A stretch of DNA of 5,725 bases from Chloroflexota bacterium. GTDB lineage: Bacteria; Chloroflexota; Dehalococcoidia; Dehalococcoidales; UBA2162. The DNA lies in the NCBI GenBank assembly GCA_016193545.1, contig JACPSA010000098.1, positions 1 through 5,725 of the forward strand, in the 5' to 3' direction. The notes below the pieces were generated by a model. That model ran no database searches. It was given only the letters and a program-made list of their open reading frames with translations, and was not told the DNA's origin. This document shows, piece after piece, positions 1 to 4,756 of this stretch. Each line of letters begins with the position of its first letter. Within the stretch, counting starts at the first letter, position 1. A program made the position numbers and the translations under genes.

Positions 1-402
1 AAAATAGCGTTTATCGATTTCCTGACACATGGCTTGAGTATCCATCAGTCCATTAGGATTCCAGGTGCAGCCGGCGCAAGCGGTAGGTACCCGGATACGG
101 GGGCCACAGGAAGCTACCGACCAATTAATCTCCTTGAGTTCATCAGCAATGGTGTCAAAGTGCTGGTAGTGAACGTAAGGGATTTCAATCGATTGACGGA
201 ATGAATTATGAATCTCGCCCCGTCCGTACTTTTCCGCCAGGTCGGCCGCTTTGTGCATCTGCTGCGAGGTCACTTTGCCTCCTGGACAGCGTAACCTTAC
301 CGTAAAAAGGTTCTCCTGTGTTTGCTTGATAAACCCGCCACTCTTAAGCGCGTCAAAGTCCAGTTTTAAATGGCGAGCTTCTCGCTTCAGCTTTGCGTCC
401 AT
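1..402 (-). CDS. Nitrite/sulfite reductase ferredoxin-like half-domain protein, N-terminal part (cut by window edge)
   Basis: The first 134 residues are visible; the C-terminus lies beyond the left edge. The ATG at 402 has an excellent ribosome site (GGGAGGAC) about 5 nt upstream. Residues about 31-80 (FTVRLRCPGGKVT, then AADLAEKYGRGEIHNSFRQ) match the small ferredoxin-like half-domain of siroheme nitrite/sulfite reductases, including the GxIH-x-S/T-x-RQ signature that contacts siroheme or substrate. Residues 105-121 (VPTACAGCTWNPNGLMD) correspond to the first Fe-S cysteine motif, but the spacing is odd: C109 and C112 are seen where C-x5-C is usual (Asn115 at the second place). The likely role is six-electron reduction of sulfite to sulfide, feeding cysK, which ends 37 bp upstream on the same strand. 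It could instead be an AsrC-like or uncharacterised siroheme protein. The family is clear; substrate is inferred from context. Confidence 0.8.
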   Translation of the reverse strand, partial: MDAKLKREARHLKLDFDALKSGGFIKQTQENLFTVRLRCPGGKVTSQQMHKAADLAEKYGRGEIHNSFRQSIEIPYVHYQHFDTIADELKEINWSVASCGPRIRVPTACAGCTWNPNGLMDTQAMCQEIDKRYF

Positions 403-439
403 TTGTCCTCCCGGTAATGGTAATGATGAAATCCTTGAT

Positions 440-1435
440 TCATTTCTGTAAAGTCTCCTGGAAGAGCCAGGTAGTTAGATAGCGCTCACCGGTATCAGGT
501 AAGACCACGACGATAAGCTTACCTTTATTTTCCGGTCTTTTGGCAACCTCTACTGCGACCCAGGTGGCGGCGCCTGATGAGATGCCCGCCAGTATTCCTT
601 CTTCTTTAGCTAATCTTCTGGCCATGATGCCAGCATTCTCATTGGAGACCTGAATAATCTCGTCGAGTAAATCGGGGCGTAAGACATCAGGAACAAAGCC
701 AGCCCCGATGCCCTGAATCTTATGCGGCCCTGGCTTGCCTCCAGAAAGAACGGGAGAATCAACCGGCTCGACGGCAATTGCTTTAAATCCGGGTTTTCTC
801 TTCTTAATAACCCCACTCACTCCGGTAACGGTCCCGCCGGTACCCACTCCAGATACCAGAATATCAACTCTGCCATCAGTATCTCTCCAGATTTCCTCGG
901 CAGTAGTCAGCGCGTGAATTTCAGGATTTGCCGGGTTCTTAAACTGCTGCGGCATGAAATAGTTAGAGTTTGCCGCCAGCAATTGCTCCGCCTTCCTTAT
1001 TGCTCCCGGCATCCCCTCCGCCCCGGGGGTCAATACCAGCTCAGCACCAAAGATGGACAATAGGTGGCGGCGCTCTAGTGACATTGTTTCAGGCATAGTG
1101 AGTATAAGTTTGTAGCCCCTGGCAGCGCAGACAAAAGCAAGGGCAATACCGGTATTACCACTGGTAGGCTCAACGATAACCGTATCTTTTTTGATGAGTC
1201 CCCTGTCTTCAGCATCCACAATCATCGCCACCCCGATTCTGTCCTTAACACTGCCGGCCGGGTTAAAAGATTCAAGTTTGGCGACGACTTCTGCCCTCGC
1301 TCCCTCGGTTACACGGTTTAACCTGACCAGCGGCGTATTCCCGATTAGCCCGGTAGCATCCTGAGCAATTCCTCTAGTTAGTTTGGGTATTTCAATGGTC
1401 TTATACTTGAGTTTCTCAACTTTCGGTGCTGACAT
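440..1435 (-). CDS. cysK: Cysteine synthase A (O-acetylserine sulfhydrylase)
   Basis: A 331-residue fold-type II PLP enzyme that makes L-cysteine from O-acetyl-L-serine and sulfide in the cytoplasm. The family motifs are intact: LIGNTPLVRLN (30-40), the PLP lysine K64 in NPAGSVKDR, the substrate loop TSGNTG (91-96), the phosphate-cradle loop GVGTGGT (196-202), the SSGAA serine that contacts the PLP ring nitrogen (286-290) and LPDTGERYLTT (312-322). No CBS domains follow, so a cystathionine beta-synthase is unlikely. The N-terminus is about 19 residues longer than in usual CysK, and no internal Met occurs before M71. An AAGGAG ribosome site lies 13 nt upstream of the ATG, a rather long gap. 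It is the middle gene of a leftward operon: the Rrf2 regulator ends 66 bp upstream and the reductase-like gene begins 37 bp downstream. Closely related O-phosphoserine or homocysteine-type enzymes cannot be fully excluded. Confidence 0.95.
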   Translation of the reverse strand: MSAPKVEKLKYKTIEIPKLTRGIAQDATGLIGNTPLVRLNRVTEGARAEVVAKLESFNPAGSVKDRIGVAMIVDAEDRGLIKKDTVIVEPTSGNTGIALAFVCAARGYKLILTMPETMSLERRHLLSIFGAELVLTPGAEGMPGAIRKAEQLLAANSNYFMPQQFKNPANPEIHALTTAEEIWRDTDGRVDILVSGVGTGGTVTGVSGVIKKRKPGFKAIAVEPVDSPVLSGGKPGPHKIQGIGAGFVPDVLRPDLLDEIIQVSNENAGIMARRLAKEEGILAGISSGAATWVAVEVAKRPENKGKLIVVVLPDTGERYLTTWLFQETLQK

Positions 1436-1501
1436 TGTCGTTCTGCTTCTCCTTAATATCTATATTCCCACCGTTTATCCGCATTATCGACGGAGTGGAG
1501 T

Positions 1502-1945
1502 CTATATATAGTACATTGACTCGGCAGTCTGCTCCTTCTTCTTCTGCCGCTCCACCAAATCCTGCAGAGTTGTCGACTCCAAGACATTATCTATCGCCTT
1601 TTTCAGTTCACCCCAGATATCCCGGGGAACGCACAGTTTGGAACGGTTGCATACCCCCGGATTATTAACACACTCGACCGGAGTAATCGAACCCTCCAGA
1701 AGCTGGATAACCTCGCTTAATTTCACCTCTTCCGGGGACCTGGCTAACGAAACCCCGCCCTTAGCACCTCGGACACTGTGTAATATACCCCCGGCAACAA
1801 GAGGAGTAATCAGATGCTCCAGGTAGCGCAAAGGAATCTGCTGGCTTCGCGCAATATCCTTTAAGAGTACCGGCCCCTCCTCATAGCGGAGAGCTAGCTC
1901 TAACAATGCCCTGGTTCCGTATTGCCCTCTTGTAGATAGCTTCAT
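1502..1945 (-). CDS. Rrf2-family transcriptional regulator with Fe-S type cysteine triad (IscR/CymR-like)
   Basis: A 147-residue Rrf2 regulator. The ORF is open back to 2029, but I start it at the ATG at 1945 because MKLSTRGQYGTRALLELA is the classic family N-terminus and GAGGT lies about 8 nt upstream; the promoter also lies inside the longer ORF. Residues 1-70 form the winged helix-turn-helix: LKDIARSQQIPLRYLEHLI (28-46) for the HTH and the wing GAKGGVSLAR (60-69). Residues 72-83 are the usual EVKLSEVIQLLEG helix. C92, C99 and C105 occupy almost the same positions as the [2Fe-2S] ligands of IscR (92, 98, 104), followed by the dimer helix DIWGELKKAIDNVLESTTL (109-127). It therefore probably binds an Fe-S cluster and senses Fe-S, redox or cysteine status. 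Position as first gene before cysK points to control of sulfur assimilation, and a palindrome at its own transcription start suggests autoregulation. The sensed signal is inferred. Confidence 0.93.
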   Translation of the reverse strand: MKLSTRGQYGTRALLELALRYEEGPVLLKDIARSQQIPLRYLEHLITPLVAGGILHSVRGAKGGVSLARSPEEVKLSEVIQLLEGSITPVECVNNPGVCNRSKLCVPRDIWGELKKAIDNVLESTTLQDLVERQKKKEQTAESMYYI

Positions 1946-1961
1946 TGGGCTTACCTCATTG

Positions 1962-1981
1962 TTGACTAATCTAATAGACAA
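1962..1981. promoter_or_regulatory. Candidate Rrf2 operator (imperfect 20-bp palindrome)
   Basis: TTGACTAATCTAATAGACAA reads as TTGnCTAnTnnAnTAGnCAA on both strands, with 14 of 20 positions symmetric. It starts 5 bp downstream of the -10 box and covers the expected transcription start of the regulator-cysK operon, where a bound dimer would block initiation. The outer GACT/AGTC-like parts loosely recall IscR-type sites. No experimental consensus supports the assignment. Confidence 0.55.
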
Positions 1982-1986
1982 AGTAA

Positions 1987-2016
1987 AGAATACCATAGAC
2001 ACTGGAAGCTTGTCAA
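1987..2016 (-). promoter_or_regulatory. Sigma-70 type promoter of the rrf2-cysK-reductase operon
   Basis: On the minus strand a perfect -35 box TTGACA (2016-2011) is followed after 18 bp by TATTCT (1992-1987), giving a start near 1980 and a leader of about 35 nt before the regulator ATG at 1945. No other convincing promoter was seen between the three leftward genes, which suits one transcript. Confidence 0.7.
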
Positions 2017-2059
2017 TACCCTTTGTCATTGAGGTTGTTTAGTAACCTATGCCCCGTAC

Positions 2060-2085
2060 CCCCCTTCCCTCGTCAGGGAAGGGGG
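2060..2085. repeat. Perfect 11-bp inverted repeat, hairpin A
   Basis: CCCCCTTCCCT (2060-2070), loop CGTC, then AGGGAAGGGGG (2075-2085). The stem is perfect and very GC-rich. It has no following T run on either strand, so it is not a typical intrinsic terminator. Confidence 0.85.
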
Positions 2086-2127
2086 AGTAGAGGTGAGATG
2101 GGGCAAAGCCCCCTCTCTAGAAACTTC

Positions 2128-2153
2128 CCCCCTCTCCAAGAATGGAGAGGGGG
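2128..2153. repeat. Perfect 11-bp inverted repeat, hairpin B
   Basis: CCCCCTCTCCA (2128-2138), loop AGAA, then TGGAGAGGGGG (2143-2153). It has the same stem length, loop size and C-tract start as the hairpin 43 bp to the left (11-bp stem, 4-nt loop). CCCCCTCTC also occurs once more at 2109-2117, so the right arm could pair with either copy. Confidence 0.85.
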
Positions 2154-2190
2154 TTCATCCTGAAGGTTCACCCCGAAGGTTCACCCCGAA
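2152..2190. repeat. Three tandem copies of a 13-bp unit
   Basis: The unit GGTTCACCCCGAA occurs exactly at 2165-2177 and 2178-2190; a first copy at 2152-2164 (GGTTCATCCTGAA) differs at two places, both C/T changes. The first unit begins inside the right arm of hairpin B. A 13-bp period is not a multiple of three, which argues against coding. Confidence 0.85.
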
Positions 2191-2238
2191 GGGATTAAGG
2201 GGGATGAGGTTAATGAATAATCTTGACTTAGCGCTCCT

Positions 2239-2266
2239 TTTACAATCGAGGAAGTTCTGTTATAAT
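2239..2266 (+). promoter_or_regulatory. Sigma-70 type promoter of the permease gene
   Basis: TTTACA (2239-2244) and a perfect TATAAT (2261-2266) are separated by 16 bp. Initiation near 2273 would give a leader of about 58 nt before the ATG at 2331. TTGACTTA at 2223-2230 lies just upstream but is too far from the -10 to serve as its -35. Confidence 0.7.
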
Positions 2267-2330
2267 GACATCTGTTTTGTCCGAATCTATCGTATCTGTA
2301 GGATAAAGTATGAGCAGGTGTGCTAAATAA

Positions 2331-3692
2331 ATGCTAGAGATGAGCCAGGTCTTCGCTCTTGCTATCTTTATTGGTATGTTTATTGCCATCGTCATCGGCA
2401 AGGTACACCGCTTCATCCCGGCCCTTATCGGTGCTGGTCTCACTCTAATTGTCGTTTTTCTGCTTATCCTGAAAAGCCCGCAATTAATTTCCGCTGTTTT
2501 GAACCTGGGGCAGCTCGTGCAGTTGCGGTTCTGGATACCGGGAGAGGAGGAAGTAATATCCCACGGGGTAAACTGGCAAACTATCATCTTTATTGGCGGC
2601 ATGATGATTATGGTCGAGAGCATGGGTGAGGTTGGCTTCTTCCGCTGGCTATGCCGGTATGTAGCCAGAATGGTCAATTACAGGATTATCCCCATCCTGA
2701 TTACTTTCATGCTACTGGCTGGCTTTCTGGCAATGTTCATCGACAGTATTACGGTGTTACTATTCATGGCGGCAATAGTCATTGAGATATCCCATCTGCT
2801 TAAATTCGACCCGGTACCCGTAATAATTGCCATGATTTTTGCGGCCAACACTGGCGGTGCGGCCACGATGAGTGGCGACCCGCCCAATATAATTATCGGC
2901 ACTGCCCTCGGTTATACTTTTTTTGATTTTGTTGTTAATACCGGCCTGATTGCCTGGGCCGGGATGCTGTTGTCTCTTGGCTTCTTTTATTTCGCTTTCC
3001 GTAAATCCCTGGTCTCTTACCAATCTGAATCAGACTCCTCTGCCGAGCACTACCCTGAACCTGGAGAGGCGATTACTAATCCATTCCTTTTCAAAATAAA
3101 TACAGCCATCTTCGTCCTGGTGGTAGTTCTGATAGTTACCCATGCTGAAACCGGTTTATCGGTAGCGCTAATCGGTTTCATCGCGGCTGTATTGACGCTG
3201 GTGACCGCATACAAGAGAGCCTCCCATATTATCAAGCGGGTGGATTGGCGGACGCTGCTCTTCTTTGTGGGCTTGTTTATTACTGTGGGCGGGCTGGAGG
3301 AAACAGGGCTGCTTAAAATGCTGGCTGAGTATATCGGCAAGATGTCAGGAGGCAGTATCCTGCTGGTGATACCCATTATCCTGTGGATTTCCGCTTTTGC
3401 CTCGGCGATAGTGGACAATATTCCCTTTGCCGCGACCATGGTGCCGGTAATCTCCAGCCTGTCTCAGACAACAGGGTTACCATTGCCACCGCTGGCCTGG
3501 ACATTAGCGTTAGGCGCCGATATCGGCGGGAACGCCACACCCATCGGGGCTTCGGCTAATGTGGTGGGGACAGCCATTGCCGAGAAGGAAGGTCATCCGA
3601 TTAGCTGGGGTAAGTACTGCAAGTACGCCATACCGGCAACGGTTATGGTAGTTAGCCTATCCTGGCTGTTGTTAATTATCAGGTACGCTTAA
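2331..3692 (+). CDS. Ion-transporter superfamily permease (ArsB/NhaD/SLC13/P-protein-like), substrate unknown
   Basis: A 453-residue inner-membrane protein with about 10-12 hydrophobic segments (for example 5-22, 27-48, 83-100, 118-153, 160-178, 203-224, 256-293, 306-325, 341-372, 433-451) and a soluble loop at about 226-252. The two halves carry the paired signatures of the family: FIDSITVLLF (136-145) with NTGGAATMSGDPPNIIIG (173-190), and VDNIPFAATMVPV (361-373) with GADIGGNATPIGASANVVG (395-413). These repeated re-entrant regions build the substrate and Na+/H+ site in this superfamily. The ATG at 2331 has AGGTG about 10 nt upstream; the ATG at 2340 (MSQVF) is possible. The gene has its own promoter and is transcribed divergently from the sulfur operon, so sulfate or another oxyanion is one guess. 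Arsenite, Na+/H+ exchange or dicarboxylates are equally open. No arsenic-resistance genes are nearby. Confidence 0.88.
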   Translation: MLEMSQVFALAIFIGMFIAIVIGKVHRFIPALIGAGLTLIVVFLLILKSPQLISAVLNLGQLVQLRFWIPGEEEVISHGVNWQTIIFIGGMMIMVESMGEVGFFRWLCRYVARMVNYRIIPILITFMLLAGFLAMFIDSITVLLFMAAIVIEISHLLKFDPVPVIIAMIFAANTGGAATMSGDPPNIIIGTALGYTFFDFVVNTGLIAWAGMLLSLGFFYFAFRKSLVSYQSESDSSAEHYPEPGEAITNPFLFKINTAIFVLVVVLIVTHAETGLSVALIGFIAAVLTLVTAYKRASHIIKRVDWRTLLFFVGLFITVGGLEETGLLKMLAEYIGKMSGGSILLVIPIILWISAFASAIVDNIPFAATMVPVISSLSQTTGLPLPPLAWTLALGADIGGNATPIGASANVVGTAIAEKEGHPISWGKYCKYAIPATVMVVSLSWLLLIIRYA

Positions 3693-3710
3693 GTGAGTCA
3701 TAGTAATTGG

Positions 3711-3743
3711 TTGCCTTAGCACCGGCTAATAGGGTATTATAAT
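3711..3743 (+). promoter_or_regulatory. Possible promoter of tRNA-Arg
   Basis: TTGCCT (3711-3716) is followed after 18 bp by TATTAT (3735-3740); a perfect TATAAT overlaps it at 3738-3743 but then has no good -35. Initiation would fall at about 3747-3750, almost at the mature tRNA 5' end, leaving little or no leader. Read-through from the permease gene, which has no evident terminator, is an alternative. Confidence 0.4.
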
Positions 3744-3748
3744 TAAGA

Positions 3749-3821
3749 GCCCCTGTAGCTCAGGTGGATAGAGCACCAGCCTCCGGAGCTGGTTGCGAGC
3801 GTTCGAGTCGCTCCAGGGGCG
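3749..3821 (+). tRNA. tRNA-Arg (anticodon CCG)
   Basis: A complete cloverleaf can be folded: acceptor GCCCCTG (3749-3755) with CAGGGGC (3814-3820), D arm GCTC/GAGC, anticodon stem CCAGC/GCTGG around loop CTCCGGA with anticodon CCG at 3783-3785, a 4-nt variable loop, and T arm GAGCG/CGCTC with loop TTCGAGT. It reads CGG arginine codons. The D loop has an A in GGATA, agreeing with the A20 identity base of bacterial tRNA-Arg. G3821 is the discriminator. The 3' CCA is not encoded, so it must be added enzymatically. Confidence 0.95.
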
Positions 3822-3824
3822 TTT

Positions 3825-3842
3825 TTGATAGCCGACTATCAA
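3825..3842. other. Small inverted repeat just after the tRNA
   Basis: TTGATAG, loop CCGA, CTATCAA forms a perfect 7-bp stem 3 nt beyond the tRNA discriminator base, inside the 65-bp gap before the por operon. A T5 run (3822-3826) precedes rather than follows it, so it is not a textbook terminator for rightward transcription. It could be a tRNA 3'-processing structure or an operator for the por genes. Confidence 0.45.
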
Positions 3843-3886
3843 CAGCAGGCAGACTATTTCTGTAGAGTGGAACAGGAGACTAAGAG

Positions 3887-4456
3887 GTGACAGGTACAAC
3901 CGGACTCGTTGAAATCAGGTGGCATGGCCGTGGCGGTCAAGGCGCGGTTACCTCAGCCGAATTGGTAGCCCGAGCTGCCATTAGTGAAGGCAAATATGCC
4001 CAGGCATTTCCCAGTTTTGGTCCGGAAAGAAGAGGGGCTCCTGTTTTAGCCTTTAATCGAATACATAATGACCAGCCAATCAGAATCAGAGCCGAAATAA
4101 CCCAACCGGATGTAGTAGTCGTACTCGACCCCGGGCTGTTATCAGTTATTAAAGTCGCTTCGGGGCTGAAAGAGAATGGCATCGTCATCGTCAACACGAA
4201 GAAAACTGCCGAGCAGGTCAGGGCTGAGCTGGCCCTGCAAGGACGGCTGGCGACAGTTGACGCCACCAGGATTGCCCGGGAGCTACTCGGCGTACCTATC
4301 GTTAATACCACCATGATTGGCGCTCTAATAAAGGTGACCGACATTATTAAATTGGAATCGATGACTGAACCACTGGAAAGCCGCTTCGCCAGACTGGCCG
4401 AGCGGAACTTCAAGGCAATGACCAGAGCTTATCAAGAAACCATAATCGGGGAGTAA
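3887..4456 (+). CDS. porG: Pyruvate:ferredoxin oxidoreductase, gamma subunit
   Basis: A 189-residue gamma subunit of the 2-oxoacid:ferredoxin oxidoreductase family; in single-chain enzymes this is the central gamma domain. The N-terminus VEIRWHGRGGQGAVTSAELVARA (8-30) holds the GRGGQG signature, and AFPSFGPERRGAPV (40-53) is the second conserved patch. Length is normal for the family. Translation begins at GTG with a strong AGGAG 8 nt upstream. It is the first gene of the order gamma-delta-alpha, with the delta gene starting 6 nt after its stop. Gamma subunits of pyruvate and 2-oxoisovalerate or 2-oxoglutarate enzymes look alike, so the pyruvate call leans on the delta and alpha neighbours. 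Confidence 0.92.
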   Translation: MTGTTGLVEIRWHGRGGQGAVTSAELVARAAISEGKYAQAFPSFGPERRGAPVLAFNRIHNDQPIRIRAEITQPDVVVVLDPGLLSVIKVASGLKENGIVIVNTKKTAEQVRAELALQGRLATVDATRIARELLGVPIVNTTMIGALIKVTDIIKLESMTEPLESRFARLAERNFKAMTRAYQETIIGE

Positions 4457-4462
4457 CAGCAA

Positions 4463-4756
4463 ATGGCCAAAACTGAAGGTGAACTAACCTGGAGAGACCT
4501 GGAGATTGGCGCCATTGTCACCGAGCCGGGAAATGCCACCCAGTATCGAACTGGTGACTGGCGCTCACAGCGTCCCACTTATGATTTTAAGAAGTGTATC
4601 AAGTGTGGAATCTGCTACATGTTTTGCCCGGAAGGATGCATCGGACAGAACAAGCAGGGTTATTTTGAAGCTGACCTGTATTACTGCAAGGGTTGTGGCA
4701 TTTGCGCCAAAGAGTGTCCGACAAAAGTGATAACCATGGTAGAGGAGGAGGAATAG
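4463..4756 (+). CDS. porD: Pyruvate:ferredoxin oxidoreductase, delta subunit (2x[4Fe-4S] ferredoxin)
   Basis: A 97-residue ferredoxin-like subunit carrying electrons from the TPP site to external ferredoxin. Two complete CxxCxxCxxxCP motifs are present: C45, C48, C51, C55 and C75, C78, C81, C85, which would hold two low-potential [4Fe-4S] clusters; C59 is an additional cysteine. The 40-residue N-terminal extension (TGDWRSQRP at 30-38) is typical of PorD and sets it apart from free ferredoxins. The C-terminus ends in four glutamates, and the same GAGGAGGAG stretch doubles as a ribosome site for the next gene. The ATG has GGGGAG 8 nt upstream. Its stop codon TAG shares one base with the GTG start of the alpha gene. 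Confidence 0.94.
   Translation: MAKTEGELTWRDLEIGAIVTEPGNATQYRTGDWRSQRPTYDFKKCIKCGICYMFCPEGCIGQNKQGYFEADLYYCKGCGICAKECPTKVITMVEEEE

Larger units (their letters stand above)
2060..2209. repeat. GC-rich hairpin and tandem-repeat intergenic element (MITE- or REP-like)
   Basis: This non-coding block between divergent promoters has two perfect 11-bp stem-loops, a smaller GGGGC-AAA-GCCCC hairpin (2100-2112) and a triplicated 13-mer. It begins with CCCCCTT and closes with AAGGGGG (2197-2203), so its ends are short inverted repeats. Composition is C/G-tract rich and unlike the flanking promoters. An open frame runs through it on the plus strand but its translation follows the repeats and has no family look. 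Such structures usually occur as many-copy interspersed repeats in a genome. Copy number cannot be judged from one window. Confidence 0.6.

Noticed and set aside
251..451. Plus-strand open frame of 66 codons
   Set aside because: It is antisense to the reductase-like gene, whose minus-strand frame is open to the window edge with clear family motifs.
1946..2029. Longer start for the Rrf2 regulator at 2029
   Set aside because: The extra 28 residues cover the TTGACA/TATTCT promoter and the palindrome, and the family N-terminus MKLSTRGQY begins at 1945 with a ribosome site.
2060..2085. GC-rich hairpin as an intrinsic terminator
   Set aside because: There is no T run after it on either strand, and both neighbouring genes start from, and do not end at, this region.
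2060..2209. CRISPR-like array
   Set aside because: The 13-bp units are adjacent with no spacers, and only three copies exist.
2093..2326. Open reading frame of 77 codons on the plus strand through the intergenic region
   Set aside because: It runs through hairpins and 13-bp repeats and across the permease promoter, has no good ribosome site and no family-like sequence.
3716..3729. TTAGC-ACCG-GCTAA stem as terminator of the permease gene
   Set aside because: The stem is only 5 bp, AT-rich, and not followed by a T run.
3937..4413. Long minus-strand open frame opposite the gamma subunit gene
   Set aside because: It is a mirror of the porG codons with a low-complexity serine/threonine-rich product and no motif.
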